DNA from: Metabacillus endolithicus
GTDB taxonomy: Bacteria > Bacillota > Bacilli > Bacillales > Bacillaceae
Reading direction: 5' to 3'
NCBI RefSeq assembly: GCF_023078335.1
Contig: NZ_CP095550.1
Location: forward strand, 744,001-808,000
DNA length: 64,000 nt
Every line of letters begins with the position of its first letter. Positions within the stretch are counted from its first letter, which is position 1. Below the pieces are notes generated by a model, which saw only the letters and a list, made by a program, of their open reading frames with translations, made no database searches and was not told the origin of the DNA. Below, one piece after another: positions 1 to 10,096 of the stretch. Both the position numbers and the translations under genes were made by a program.

Positions 1-664
1 AGCCGTCTCGTCCTGTAACGAGTAAAACATGCTCTGCTCCTAACCGTTTTAACGCTTCTGCCATTTTTTCTGCATAATGCGTTGAAAAAACACCAATGAT
101 TTGACGTTTTGCATTCGCTGGATTTGATAATGGACCAAGTAGATTGAAAACAGTCCGAAACCCAATTTCTTTGCGTGGATTCACCGCATGCTTCATTGAA
201 GAATGAAACATAGGTGCAAATAAAAAGCTCATGTTTTTTTCGTCTAAGCTTTTTACCGCTTCCTCTTTTGAAGTTTGAATATTAACGCCTAGTTTCTCAA
301 GAACATCTGCACTTCCACTTTTAGAAGAAACAGCACGATTGCCATGTTTTGCAACCTTCACCTTTAATGAGGAAGCAACGATTGCTGCTGCAGTTGAGAT
401 ATTAAAGGTTGAGGAGCCGTCTCCCCCCGTTCCACAGGTGTCTACAATATCAAAATCATAGTTAATAGAAGACATGTGCTTTTTCATCGATTTTGTAAAG
501 CCAACCAATTCATCAACCGTTTCGCCTCTTAGACGCATAATGGACACTAAACTTGCAATTTGACTAGGTGTTGCTTGACCAGACATGATCGAATTCATTA
601 CTTCTTCAGCTTGCTCCTCAGACAAAGTATGACCCTCAATACATGTTGCTAGAAGTTCTTTCAT
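1..664 (-). CDS. trpD: Anthranilate phosphoribosyltransferase TrpD (partial, 3' end outside window)
   Basis: Second step of tryptophan synthesis: transfers phosphoribosyl to anthranilate. About 221 N-terminal residues are readable from an ATG at 664, starting MKELLATCIEG, and the frame stays open to the window edge. The family signatures DTCGTGGDG (PRPP-binding loop) and KHGNRAVSSKSGSADVLE are present, as is the NPANAKRQ region. The start lies inside the 3' end of trpE, with a 29-nt overlap, which suggests translational coupling as in B. subtilis trpED. It was not called as a complete ORF only because its stop lies beyond position 1. Confidence 0.95.
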   Translation of the reverse strand, partial: MKELLATCIEGHTLSEEQAEEVMNSIMSGQATPSQIASLVSIMRLRGETVDELVGFTKSMKKHMSSINYDFDIVDTCGTGGDGSSTFNISTAAAIVASSLKVKVAKHGNRAVSSKSGSADVLEKLGVNIQTSKEEAVKSLDEKNMSFLFAPMFHSSMKHAVNPRKEIGFRTVFNLLGPLSNPANAKRQIIGVFSTHYAEKMAEALKRLGAEHVLLVTGRDG

Positions 665-2177
665 CACGTTTCTCCTCCTCAGAAAAGACTTTTTCAGCCA
701 ATTGGATTGCTTTTAACATAGCACTCGCTTTATTACATGTTTCCTTCCATTCGAGTTCAGGTACACTGTCCACAACGATACCTGCCCCAGCTTGAACATA
801 TGCTACATTATTTTTGACTGTAATCGTTCGAATTGTAATACAAGAATCTACATTTCCATCAAAACCAACGTAGGCAACACAACCTGCATAACTTCCTCTC
901 GCTGTTGGTTCTAATTCTTGAATAATTTGCATGGCTCGTATTTTCGGGGCTCCTGAAACAGTACCAGCAGGAAACGAAGATAATAATGCATCCATTGGAT
1001 GTACTTCTTCTTTTAATTGAGCCGTAACCTTTGAAATTAGGTGCATCACGTGTGAAAAACGACCAACTTCCATTAACGTAGGAGTATTAACAGTTCCGTA
1101 ATCAGCAACTCTACCTAAATCATTTCGTGCCAAATCAACCAACATATAATGCTCTGCTCTTTCCTTTTCATCGTTCTTTAATTCTTCTTCGAAAAATAAG
1201 TCTTCTTCAACAGTTTTTCCTCTTCTTCTTGTTCCGGCAATTGGATGAATTTCAAGATGTTTATTTTGAATATAAATAAGTCTTTCAGGAGAACTGCCGA
1301 CAAGCTCTGTGTCATTAATTCGAATATAAAATAAATATGGTGAAGGATTTACGATACGTAAAATTCGGTAAAGTGAAAAACCGTCTGTTGAAATTGGTAT
1401 TTCAAACCTTTGTGATAGTACTCCTTGAAAAATATCTCCTGCACGAATGTATTCTTTTACCTTCTCAACATCTTCTAAAAACTTGCCTTTTTCATAGTTT
1501 GATTGAATTTCATCAAAATTGACATCAAACGAGTCCGAAACTGCTAGTGGTAAATGCTCTGATTGAGGTTTTTGTTTTAGCATGCTTTCAAATTTGTTCA
1601 GCTTTGCTTCAGCTAGTTGATACGTAGCCTTTAACCTTGACTCATCTTCGGTACCATTTACTCTTTCGTAGTGAATAAAATAAAGCTGTTTTTCTTGATG
1701 ATCAAATGCAATAACCGTTTCACAAACAAAAAACATACAATTTTGCTGATTTAAATCATTCGTCTCATGCTTTTTAACTTTTTCAATGATAGAAACTGTA
1801 TCATATCCAATATATCCTACAGCTCCCCCAACAAAAGGTATCTCTAAATCTGGCAACTTAATGGCTAAATGATCTTGAAGTTGTTTAAAGGTTGTTGTAA
1901 TGGAATTTGATTTTGATATCGTTTTTCTTTGTTCGTTCAGAATAGAAAACTCTCCGTGGTTTTCTTCTATAAATAAAAATGGATTTAAACCAATAAAAGA
2001 ATATCTGGACCAGCTAGATTCTGAGTCCTTACTTTCCAGTAAATAAACAGCCTCTTCTTTAAAAAGTTGAAATAATTGAATAGGCGTGAACGTATCCACG
2101 ATATATTTTTTTACGATGGGGATGGTGCGATAATGCTTGCTATCTTCACAAAAAGTGGAAAAAGAAGAAAAATTCAT
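636..2177 (-). CDS. trpE: Anthranilate synthase component I TrpE
   Basis: Makes anthranilate from chorismate, the committed step of the tryptophan branch; ammonia comes from a glutamine amidotransferase subunit not in this window. At 513 aa it is full length. The N-terminal part carries the Trp feedback-site region (ESKDSESSWSRYSFIG). The C-terminal chorismate-binding domain has the PSPYLFYI, GSSPERL, HPIAGTRRRG and SGAPKIRAM motifs. The ATG at 2177 has a strong GGAGGAG ribosome binding site. It is the first gene of the trp operon behind a TRAP-controlled leader, and its end overlaps trpD by 29 nt. Confidence 0.97.
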   Translation of the reverse strand: MNFSSFSTFCEDSKHYRTIPIVKKYIVDTFTPIQLFQLFKEEAVYLLESKDSESSWSRYSFIGLNPFLFIEENHGEFSILNEQRKTISKSNSITTTFKQLQDHLAIKLPDLEIPFVGGAVGYIGYDTVSIIEKVKKHETNDLNQQNCMFFVCETVIAFDHQEKQLYFIHYERVNGTEDESRLKATYQLAEAKLNKFESMLKQKPQSEHLPLAVSDSFDVNFDEIQSNYEKGKFLEDVEKVKEYIRAGDIFQGVLSQRFEIPISTDGFSLYRILRIVNPSPYLFYIRINDTELVGSSPERLIYIQNKHLEIHPIAGTRRRGKTVEEDLFFEEELKNDEKERAEHYMLVDLARNDLGRVADYGTVNTPTLMEVGRFSHVMHLISKVTAQLKEEVHPMDALLSSFPAGTVSGAPKIRAMQIIQELEPTARGSYAGCVAYVGFDGNVDSCITIRTITVKNNVAYVQAGAGIVVDSVPELEWKETCNKASAMLKAIQLAEKVFSEEEKRDERTSSNMY

Positions 2178-2348
2178 AGTAACTCACTCCTCCAATATGT
2201 TTTGGAGAACGAGTATTTAGGAGGTTATTAAAGGATGAAGATTAATAAAACACTAGTCTCTTGACATATATACTTAAACAAGGCTTAGGTGTTGTTAAAA
2301 TTTAAACTAACAACATAACCTTTGCAAGCTATATGAATTAAAATAAAA

Positions 2349-2374
2349 ACCCAAAAACACGATGGTTTTTGGGT
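2349..2374 (-). terminator. trp leader attenuator (intrinsic terminator)
   Basis: On the minus strand a 10-bp perfect stem (ACCCAAAAAC paired with GTTTTTGGGT) around a six-base loop is followed by a T-rich tract, between the trp promoter and trpE. It lies just downstream of the (G/U)AG array, as expected for TRAP-dependent attenuation in Bacillus: TRAP binding prevents the alternative antiterminator pairing so that this hairpin forms. Confidence 0.9.
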
Positions 2375-2399
2375 AGACTTGTGCCTTTACGAAAAAAAC

Positions 2400-2474
2400 C
2401 TCAACTAAACTTGACTCATTCTCTGCTACCCTAAACTATTTAACTCTACTCATCTACTTAATCATAATCTTCTA
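2400..2474 (-). promoter_or_regulatory. TRAP-binding (G/U)AG repeat array in trp leader
   Basis: In the leader RNA I count eleven TAG/GAG triplets between 2474 and 2400, most separated by 2-3 nt (for example TAGttTAGggTAGcaGAG). Eleven triplets match the eleven subunits of the TRAP ring encoded by mtrB at 9772. The last triplets abut the attenuator region. The first triplet is set apart by a longer spacer, so its use is less certain. Confidence 0.88.
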
Positions 2475-2478
2475 CATT

Positions 2479-2508
2479 ATGTTATTATAACTTTCTCTTT
2501 ACTGTCAA
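2479..2508 (-). promoter_or_regulatory. Sigma-A-type promoter of the trp operon
   Basis: A perfect -35 box TTGACA (2508-2503) is spaced 18 bp from TAACAT (2484-2479). It lies after the aroH stop and just before the TRAP array, matching the internal trp promoter of the aro-trp supraoperon in B. subtilis. Confidence 0.75.
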
Positions 2509-2564
2509 GAATGATATAACACTGTTCCAAATTTTCTAACTACTTTTAAGAGTACCAAACACTG

Positions 2565-2930
2565 TTAGGACTTTGATAAATCTGGTCTTAACACTGTCGC
2601 ACCTTCTAAATAAGCATGATAAATTTGCTCTTGCTTTATTGGTGTTTCTACTGTCATCATAATTCTTATGCATTTTTCGAGGCTTCCTGGAACTGGTATT
2701 TCTTGCATACACATGACCGGTACATAGACCCAACCTTCGAAATTTCTTAATGCTTTTGCAGGAAATGTTGATATCAAATCATGTGTTACCGTTATAAGGA
2801 CCTGTGCGACGTTCTCAGGATCTACATTGTTTTTTTGGATCATTTCTTGTAACAGTTTTTCTGTTGCATCAATAACTTGTGGTTCAATATCTTCACCAAC
2901 TGTTATTGCTCCTCGGATTCCCCTAATCAA
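2565..2930 (-). CDS. aroH: Chorismate mutase AroH
   Basis: Converts chorismate to prephenate for Phe/Tyr synthesis. It is a monofunctional AroH-type trimer of 121 aa, the usual length. Active-site residues are visible: the Arg in RGIRGA, Glu in CMQE, Arg in CIRIMMTV and Tyr in HAYLEGA. I choose the TTG at 2930 as start because GGGGGAG lies just upstream and family members begin with IRGIRGA. As sequenced, this frame is continuous with aroB upstream with no stop between them. The likely original aroB stop (TGA) overlaps this TTG in another frame. Confidence 0.9.
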   Translation of the reverse strand: MIRGIRGAITVGEDIEPQVIDATEKLLQEMIQKNNVDPENVAQVLITVTHDLISTFPAKALRNFEGWVYVPVMCMQEIPVPGSLEKCIRIMMTVETPIKQEQIYHAYLEGATVLRPDLSKS

Positions 2931-4019
2931 CGCTCTCCCCCGTTCCTGCTCTCTCCACTCGTTAAGTAAGGATTGGAGCTCTTCTTTGCTGAAAGTTGCA
3001 GAAGTTGTTTCTCCAATACGTTCTAATAAAATCATTTTAATTTGATTAGATTTTGTTTTTTTATCTTTAACCATTTTGGCTATTAATTGCTCATTTGTAT
3101 ATGAATCAGGGACCTCTACTGGAAAACCAATCGTAGCAAACCATGTTTTCAACTCACGGTATGGTAAGTCAGCTTGTAATAATTTATTACTTAACCAGGT
3201 GGCAAATAACATCCCAATTGCTACGCAGTCTCCATGTGAGAGTTTTCCATAACCAGCCTCTGCCTCAACTGCATGACCTAGAGTATGGCCAAAGTTCAAA
3301 ATTTCGCGTAAACCTAACTCTCTTTCATCTATTGTTACAACGTCTGCTTTGATTTGAATACCTTCAAGTATCATTCGTTGTAACCTTTCAGATGTAATGT
3401 CTTCTAACTGTTGTATTTCTTTTACCAAAAATTCATAGAAGGATTCACTTTTAATAAGTGAATGTTTAATAACCTCTGCAAATCCAGATCGTAATTCTGT
3501 TACAGGAAGACTTTTTAGAAACTTGCTATCATATACTACCGCTTTAGGCTGATAAAAAGCCCCAATCATATTTTTTCCTTCGGGATGATTGATTGCCACT
3601 TTTCCTCCAACGGCACTATCATGTGCTAGCAATGTTGTAGGTACTTGTATATAAGGAATTCCTCTCATATAGGTTGCTGCAACAAAACCTGTTAAATCAC
3701 CTACTACTCCTCCACCAAACGCAATAACAACAGATTTACGATCTAATTGCTGCTTTAATGCAAAGGTTTGTACGTCATAAAAAACATCAAAAGACTTAGC
3801 CTCTTCTCCGCTATTGATAACATATTTACAGATCGTATAAGTAGGTCTAATCTTGTCGATTAAGAAATCACTATATAAACGATCAACATTTGTATCTGTT
3901 ACAACAAGTACTTTAGAGGGCTCTAGATTTTTTAGTATCCCTAAGAGTTCATTTATTGCATCTTCCCCGACAATAACTGGATAAGTTGAGTCTTGTGTAT
4001 GGATGACAATTGACTTCAT
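2565..4019 (-). CDS. aroB: 3-dehydroquinate synthase AroB, reading through in frame into AroH
   Basis: Second shikimate-pathway step, DAHP to 3-dehydroquinate, NAD- and metal-dependent. Residues 1 to about 362 are a complete AroB: glycine-rich NAD site GGGVVGDLTGF, the PTTLLA loop with the following lysine, and the metal-binding region GHTLGHAVEAE. The frame continues without a stop into the 121-aa AroH sequence, giving 484 aa. Removing one G from the five-G run at 2937-2941 would end AroB at a TGA at 2927, overlapping the aroH TTG start. A one-base insertion is therefore likelier than a true fusion. It overlaps the aroC stop by 1 nt. Confidence 0.9.
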   Translation of the reverse strand: MKSIVIHTQDSTYPVIVGEDAINELLGILKNLEPSKVLVVTDTNVDRLYSDFLIDKIRPTYTICKYVINSGEEAKSFDVFYDVQTFALKQQLDRKSVVIAFGGGVVGDLTGFVAATYMRGIPYIQVPTTLLAHDSAVGGKVAINHPEGKNMIGAFYQPKAVVYDSKFLKSLPVTELRSGFAEVIKHSLIKSESFYEFLVKEIQQLEDITSERLQRMILEGIQIKADVVTIDERELGLREILNFGHTLGHAVEAEAGYGKLSHGDCVAIGMLFATWLSNKLLQADLPYRELKTWFATIGFPVEVPDSYTNEQLIAKMVKDKKTKSNQIKMILLERIGETTSATFSKEELQSLLNEWREQERGRALIRGIRGAITVGEDIEPQVIDATEKLLQEMIQKNNVDPENVAQVLITVTHDLISTFPAKALRNFEGWVYVPVMCMQEIPVPGSLEKCIRIMMTVETPIKQEQIYHAYLEGATVLRPDLSKS

Positions 4020-5191
4020 TAGAAATCCCTCGAATATTTTCGCATTTCTTCAACATTTTCTTTAATAAGATCCATACGATCCAAACCAAACTGTTCAACA
4101 ATCGCATTTGCAATCTCCCAAGCAACTACAGCTTCCGCAACAACACTTGCTGCTGGCACAGCACAGCTATCAGAACGTTCAATACTAGCTGTGAAAGGTT
4201 CTTTTGTATCAATATCAACACTTTGTAATGGTTTATATAGTGTTGGAATTGGCTTCATAACTCCTCGAACTACAACTGGCATTCCAGTTGTCATTCCGCC
4301 TTCAAAACCACCTAATCTATTTGTTCTTCTTGTATATCCTTCTTCCTCATTCCACAGTATCTCATCGTGAACTTGGCTTCCAAACTTCCGAGCAGCTTCA
4401 AACCCTATACCAAACTCAACACCTTTAAATGCATTAATGCTCACGATGGCACCTGCAATTTTGCTATCAAGCTTGCGATCATAATGAACATAACTGCCTA
4501 TTCCAGCAGGTAAGCCCTCAACAACAACTTCAACAATTCCTCCAATAGAATCTCCATTTGCTTTAGCATTGTCAATTGCTTCCATCATTTTCGTTTCAGC
4601 TTCACGGTCATAACATCTAACCGGTGACTCTTCCGTAACTGCTAACAAATCATCAATATCTTGATATTCATTGTTCTCTGCTCTAACTCCACCTATCTCA
4701 AGGACATGACCTACCACTTTAATCCCTAACTCAGCTAGAATTTGTTTAGCTAACGAACCAACAGCCACTCGAACTGTTGTTTCACGAGCAGAAGAACGCT
4801 CTAAAACATTTCTCATATCTCTATGTCCATATTTCATAGCACCAACTAAATCTGCATGACCTGGACGAGGACGAGTTATTTGGCGTTTTACCTCTTGCTC
4901 TTCTTCAGGAGTTATTGGTTCGGCACCCATAATTTTTGTCCAATGCTTCCAATCTTTATTCTCAACAACAAGGGAGATTGGTGATCCTAGTGCTTTCCCA
5001 TGTCTTACTCCACCTAAAATTTGAACTTGATCTTTTTCAATTTGCATTCTTCTTCCGCGGCCATACCCTTTTTGTCTTCTTGCTAAATCGATGTTAATAG
5101 CTTCCGCAGTTAAATTTAATCCTGATGGAACACCTTCGACTATAGCTGTTAATTGTGGCCCGTGAGATTCACCAGCTGTTAAATATCTCAT
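4019..5191 (-). CDS. aroC: Chorismate synthase AroC
   Basis: Last common aromatic step, EPSP to chorismate, requiring reduced FMN. At 390 aa it has the expected length. Signatures are GESHGPQL near the N-terminus, RRQKGYGRG, the [10 protein letters not shown] segment and [12 protein letters not shown]. The start has a GGGAGAG ribosome binding site. It is called aroF in older B. subtilis literature. It is the first gene of the aroC-aroB-aroH cluster and its stop overlaps the aroB start by one base. Confidence 0.96.
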   Translation of the reverse strand: MRYLTAGESHGPQLTAIVEGVPSGLNLTAEAINIDLARRQKGYGRGRRMQIEKDQVQILGGVRHGKALGSPISLVVENKDWKHWTKIMGAEPITPEEEQEVKRQITRPRPGHADLVGAMKYGHRDMRNVLERSSARETTVRVAVGSLAKQILAELGIKVVGHVLEIGGVRAENNEYQDIDDLLAVTEESPVRCYDREAETKMMEAIDNAKANGDSIGGIVEVVVEGLPAGIGSYVHYDRKLDSKIAGAIVSINAFKGVEFGIGFEAARKFGSQVHDEILWNEEEGYTRRTNRLGGFEGGMTTGMPVVVRGVMKPIPTLYKPLQSVDIDTKEPFTASIERSDSCAVPAASVVAEAVVAWEIANAIVEQFGLDRMDLIKENVEEMRKYSRDF

Positions 5192-5269
5192 TTGCTCTCT
5201 CTCCCTTCAACGCACTAACGCTTTTAAGTACAAATATATCATAAGTTACTTTAAAAAAATAGCAAGTTT

Positions 5270-6045
<776 letters not shown>

Positions 6046-6295
6046 GGGGCAACTCTCCTATTACATTTCCTTTTATCCAATAGATGTTTGAAGATCTTAC
6101 TAATAAATCAGGGGTTTGTTATATCACCCTGTAATCAGAATTATGGGTCTCTATTAAAACTTCTGATTTCAAATACCTTAGAAATAAGAATAATAATTTA
6201 TAGTATAGCTTAAAATTCAAAGAATTTGCTCAATTTTTATAGAAAAGTGTGGAAACTTGTCAAAATACAATTTTCTGTCTTAGTGTATATAAAAA

Positions 6296-6317
6296 GAAGC
6301 TGGCATATGCCAGCTTC
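6296..6317 (-). terminator. Intrinsic terminator after ndk
   Basis: A perfect 22-nt palindrome GAAGCTGGCATATGCCAGCTTC is followed on the minus strand by TTTTTATAT, directly after the ndk stop. Confidence 0.85.
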
Positions 6318-6324
6318 CGTATTA

Positions 6325-6771
6325 TTAATAAATCCAAGTATTTAATGCCTTATCATATTCCACTAATTCATTGTCTTGGAAAAAAAGTGAGATTTCTCTT
6401 TCTGCGCTTTTAGTTGAATCCGAGCCGTGAATGATGTTCTTGCTTACAAACATCGTATAATCTCCTCTTATTGTTCCAGGTTCAGCATCTTTTGGATTTG
6501 TTTTTCCCATCATTTTTCTTGATAACTCAATTACATTTTCACCTTGCCAAACCATTGCAAACACTGGTCCGGAAGTTATAAATTGAACTAATTCATCATA
6601 AAAGGGTTTTCCTTTATGTTCTCCATAATGCTTCTCAGCAAGTTCAACAGGAATGGTCATTAATTTTGCACCAACCAATTGAAAGCCCTTTCTTTCAAAT
6701 CTACCGACAATTTCCCCAATAAGTTGTCGTTGAACCCCATCAGGTTTAACCATTAAAAATGTTTTTTCCAT
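6325..6771 (-). CDS. ndk: Nucleoside-diphosphate kinase Ndk
   Basis: Transfers the gamma phosphate among NTPs and dNTPs through a phospho-histidine. The 148-aa length is typical. The catalytic His is in NIIHGSDS, and MVKPDGVQR and GTIRGDY are conserved nucleotide-binding segments. It has its own promoter upstream and terminator downstream, so it is probably monocistronic. Confidence 0.97.
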   Translation of the reverse strand: MEKTFLMVKPDGVQRQLIGEIVGRFERKGFQLVGAKLMTIPVELAEKHYGEHKGKPFYDELVQFITSGPVFAMVWQGENVIELSRKMMGKTNPKDAEPGTIRGDYTMFVSKNIIHGSDSTKSAEREISLFFQDNELVEYDKALNTWIY

Positions 6772-6825
6772 AATAACATCTCCACCCCATAAAAATTTAT
6801 GTATAGGCTTTCATACCCCAAAAGA

Positions 6826-6854
6826 ATAATATCATGAGAGGTAAAATATTTCAA
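6826..6854 (-). promoter_or_regulatory. Sigma-A-type promoter of ndk
   Basis: TTGAAA (6854-6849) and TATTAT (6831-6826) are separated by exactly 17 bp, about 55 bp upstream of the ndk start codon, on the minus strand. Confidence 0.65.
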
Positions 6855-6881
6855 TCATGGGATGGAGAATTTTAGAAAAGA

Positions 6882-7844
6882 TTAAAATTTTCTTTTTCCA
6901 ATATATTTTGCAATACTTTGAAGAGTCGATCGCGCTCGATTTTTAGGTAATTCCTCTAAAATACGAAACGCCTTATGAAGATATCTTTCACTAACTTGCG
7001 CCGATCTCTCTATCACCCCGGAATTTAATATTTTCTCTAGAATCTGCTGCATATCCTCCGGTGTAGTTTTCATTGATATTTTTTCTATATCTCTTTTCAT
7101 GATTGGGTCTTCAAGTGCAAATAGTACTGGTAGTGTGATATTACCTTGTAAAAGATCACTTCCTACTGGCTTGCCTAATTCTTCTGCGGTCGAAGTGAAA
7201 TCTAAAATATCATCGGTAATTTGAAATGACATCCCAACATAATAGCCAAACCAATAGAGCTTGCGATGTATATCCTCAGAAGCACCTGCCGAAACAGCTC
7301 CTAATTGACAACTAACAGCAATTAACAATGCAGTTTTTCTCTTAATACGTCTTAAATAGGTTCTTAGTGCTTGATCAAATTGATACTTGTCTTTTATTTG
7401 CTCAATTTCTCCTAAACAAACGTCAACAATGGCTTGAGATAAAATTTTGTGAGCCAATGGATCCTCAATATTCGTCATCACTTCTAATGAACGTGCCAAT
7501 AAATAGTCACCTGTGTACATCGCAATACGATTATCATATCTTGATTTAACAGTTGGTTTGCCCCTTCTTAATTCTGCATCATCTATCACATCATCATGTA
7601 CGAGAGATGCCATATGTATTGTTTCAAGTGCAACAGCAACATGCTTTACTCGTTGAATGTCATAGTTACCAAACATTGCTGAGAGCAAAACAAAAACAGG
7701 ACGAATTCGCTTCCCTCCTGCTTGCAGCAACTCCAAATTTGCTTGTCTTAAAAGAGGATACTCTGAAACAGCAGTCTTCTCAAGCTCTTTTTCAATTATT
7801 GTTAGATCATTATTTAAAAATGAATACATTGCTTTTAGTTTCAT
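6882..7844 (-). CDS. hepT: Heptaprenyl diphosphate synthase component II HepT
   Basis: Catalytic subunit of the two-component synthase that makes the C35 side chain of menaquinone-7; it pairs with HepS (8707-9492). At 320 aa, both aspartate-rich prenyltransferase motifs are present: VHDDVIDDAE (first) and QITDDILDF (second), plus GGKRIRP near residue 43. The arrangement hepS-menG-hepT on this strand is the B. subtilis gerC operon order. Confidence 0.95.
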   Translation of the reverse strand: MKLKAMYSFLNNDLTIIEKELEKTAVSEYPLLRQANLELLQAGGKRIRPVFVLLSAMFGNYDIQRVKHVAVALETIHMASLVHDDVIDDAELRRGKPTVKSRYDNRIAMYTGDYLLARSLEVMTNIEDPLAHKILSQAIVDVCLGEIEQIKDKYQFDQALRTYLRRIKRKTALLIAVSCQLGAVSAGASEDIHRKLYWFGYYVGMSFQITDDILDFTSTAEELGKPVGSDLLQGNITLPVLFALEDPIMKRDIEKISMKTTPEDMQQILEKILNSGVIERSAQVSERYLHKAFRILEELPKNRARSTLQSIAKYIGKRKF

Positions 7845-7986
7845 ACGTTTTCACCTTAAACCCTGAATTAATGAATTCTCCTTACTTCCACGATATACCA
7901 TATAAATAGGAATGACCACTATGTTAAAAGAGCAAGCAATATTACTCACATTTCTTAAAACATAAAAGTGGTCATGCCGTATATTT

Positions 7987-8703
7987 TTAATTATTTTCTT
8001 TTTCCTTGACTCCTAAATGCATAGCAGCAACTCCGCCGGTAAAAGCTTTGACTTCAACTTGTTTAAAGCCTGCTGTTTGAAACATCTTTGCTAATTCAAC
8101 CATTCCAGGGAAATCCCGTGCAGATTCTTGTAGCCAAGAATATTCTTTATAGCTTTTAGCAAATATCTTCCCGAACATAGGCATGATATAACGAAAATAA
8201 ATTGTGAAAAAATGTTTAAAAATCGGTAAGGTAGGTTGGGAAGTTTCTAAACATACTGCTTTTCCACCCGGCTTTAAGACACGATTCATTTCCTGTAGCA
8301 CTTGCATATAATCTGGTACATTTCTTAAACCAAACCCAATTGTCACAAAGTCAAAAGAATTGTCTTCAAATGGAAGCTTCATCGCATTTCCATGAATCAG
8401 GTTTACATTTTGTAAATCAAGGTCCTTGATCTTTTGTTGACCAATTTTAAGCATGTTTTGACTAAAGTCAAGACCGGTAACACTTCCTTTTGGTCCTACT
8501 GCTTCTGAAAGTGCAATGCTCCAATCAGCTGTGCCACAACAAACGTCAAGTGCTTTTTGGCCCTGTTTTACGTTCATCCGTTTCATTGTCTCTTTTCTCC
8601 ATGCCTTATGGCGCTGAAAGCTTATAACAGAGTTCATTTGATCGTAATTTTGATAAATTTTCTCAAATACTCCATGCACTCTTTCTTCTTTAGACTGATT
8701 CAT
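7987..8703 (-). CDS. menG: Demethylmenaquinone methyltransferase MenG
   Basis: Final methylation of menaquinone synthesis using SAM (UbiE/MenG family). At 238 aa it has the SAM-binding motif [12 protein letters not shown], then GLDFSQNML and the family signature IGFGLRNV. It lies between hepS (4 nt apart) and hepT, the enzymes that make its prenyl substrate. Confidence 0.96.
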   Translation of the reverse strand: MNQSKEERVHGVFEKIYQNYDQMNSVISFQRHKAWRKETMKRMNVKQGQKALDVCCGTADWSIALSEAVGPKGSVTGLDFSQNMLKIGQQKIKDLDLQNVNLIHGNAMKLPFEDNSFDFVTIGFGLRNVPDYMQVLQEMNRVLKPGGKAVCLETSQPTLPIFKHFFTIYFRYIMPMFGKIFAKSYKEYSWLQESARDFPGMVELAKMFQTAGFKQVEVKAFTGGVAAMHLGVKEKENN

Positions 8704-8706
8704 ATA

Positions 8707-9492
8707 TTACATACCTTCTTCCACTGTCTTTTTATCATGTAGTAATGCTTCGTGAAAACGAATTGTATGAAGTCGTTCTATCAACAGACTTTTTAAAGAA
8801 GGAGCCTTTTGGAATCCTTTATCAAGTAGTGATGCAGTTTTCTCGAAATACATATTACATGCTTCTGTTAAAAAGGGAATTGAAAATGAGGAATTTTTAA
8901 CAGAATGATCAAAACCTCCATCTTGTACAAACTGAAATTTCTCATGAGATAGTCTTTTATATGTTAAAAAATGTGTACTAAGCATGTTATAAAAGTCAAG
9001 TTTAAAATGATCAGCTACACGTTGAAAAAGACTTGTTTCAACTACTTGAAGACTATTAAAAGACGAACTCATTTTTTCTTCATCATGATAATAAAGTCTT
9101 ATTTTATGTTCATTGATTTCCTTAATAGCCAAGGCTAATGTTCGAACCATCTTAATATCCTTAACTTCTGATAGTAATAAATAATATAGTCCACTAAAAT
9201 AATCACCTGCAAGAACAGTTAACTGTCTTTGTACAAATTCTCCAGGTTCGATATTAGTCTTTGTCGAAACATCATCATGTGTATCAAGGGCAATCTGAAC
9301 AAGCATAGCTGTCACTATATAACTTTCTTTTAATTTCTCCGAAAGGTCTATCTCATCAAAAATTGCATAAAAAAGTAGCAATTTATCTTCGTCGATTGTA
9401 GGTGAAGGTAAATGTTTTGCTAAATAGGGATGTGAAAGTTTCTCCTCTAGTGCTGTTTTTAATTTTGCTAAATGTACTTCGATGTCCTGCAA
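8707..9492 (-). CDS. hepS: Heptaprenyl diphosphate synthase component I HepS
   Basis: Non-catalytic partner that determines chain length in the HepS/HepT heptaprenyl diphosphate synthase. About 261 aa. Conserved stretches are LSHPYLAKH, DEDKLLLFYA, VTAMLVQIALDTHD and RQLTVLAGDYFSGLYY. I prefer the TTG at 9492 because AAGGGTGA lies at good spacing and family members begin with a methionine followed by QDI. The open frame extends to 9513 and a longer form cannot be excluded. It is the first gene of the hepS-menG-hepT group. Confidence 0.9.
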   Translation of the reverse strand: MQDIEVHLAKLKTALEEKLSHPYLAKHLPSPTIDEDKLLLFYAIFDEIDLSEKLKESYIVTAMLVQIALDTHDDVSTKTNIEPGEFVQRQLTVLAGDYFSGLYYLLLSEVKDIKMVRTLALAIKEINEHKIRLYYHDEEKMSSSFNSLQVVETSLFQRVADHFKLDFYNMLSTHFLTYKRLSHEKFQFVQDGGFDHSVKNSSFSIPFLTEACNMYFEKTASLLDKGFQKAPSLKSLLIERLHTIRFHEALLHDKKTVEEGM

Positions 9493-9755
9493 ATAAATCA
9501 CCCTTGTCCCCAAAATAACATTCTATCTCTAATTACATGTATTATTTTCTTAAACTAAACTTTGTACTCGCCTCGTCTAGAAAAGGGGACAATTGCATAC
9601 TTTTCACTCCACTTTTCTAATTCTGCCTATCAATGTTACTTTATATATTATATATCATTTTTTAAGAAGAAATTTAAGCCTGTACCATTATACCACAATT
9701 ATAGGTAATTGTTATTTATTGATATGCAATCTTAAAGTTCGTTAAACGCAAAGAA

Positions 9756-9773
9756 AAGCAGGAGAACCTGCTT
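9756..9773 (-). terminator. Intrinsic terminator at the end of mtrB
   Basis: Stem AAGCAGG/CCTGCTT with a four-base loop, then TTTTCTTT on the minus strand. It begins within the mtrB stop codon. Confidence 0.75.
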
Positions 9774-9996
9774 ATTTACGAGAATCACTCTCTATTTCAC
9801 CAATTCCAGTTTGAATTTGTGCTTTACCTCTTATTTTGATTGCTGATGTATGCTCAGTAAATTGCGCAATCATCACTTCACCCTTATCTAGTTTCTCCGA
9901 ATGATGGAAACGTGTATCAGAACCCCTTGTCAGTCCGATTACATGAACGCCATCTTCAATTGCTTTAATCACAACGAAGTCATTTTTTTGATTCAT
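9772..9996 (-). CDS. mtrB: Tryptophan RNA-binding attenuation protein TRAP
   Basis: Forms an 11-subunit ring that, when loaded with tryptophan, binds (G/U)AG repeats in trp RNAs. At 74 aa it is essentially the family length. Recognisable segments are [30 protein letters not shown] and [11 protein letters not shown], including Lys and Arg residues of the KKR RNA-binding face. It follows folE as in the B. subtilis mtrAB operon. Its target is seen in this window, the array at 2400-2474. Confidence 0.97.
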   Translation of the reverse strand: MNQKNDFVVIKAIEDGVHVIGLTRGSDTRFHHSEKLDKGEVMIAQFTEHTSAIKIRGKAQIQTGIGEIESDSRK

Positions 9997-10096
9997 CCCT
10001 GCACCTGCCTATTTACAGAATGTTGTCTTATCTATCATACCATTCCTGTTAAGTAAAACCTATTAATATGTTTTTGCTTCCATCCTGTATAGGTAC

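Noticed and set aside
7553..7909. Plus-strand 118-aa open frame
   Set aside because: It is antisense to the hepT N-terminus and has no family features.
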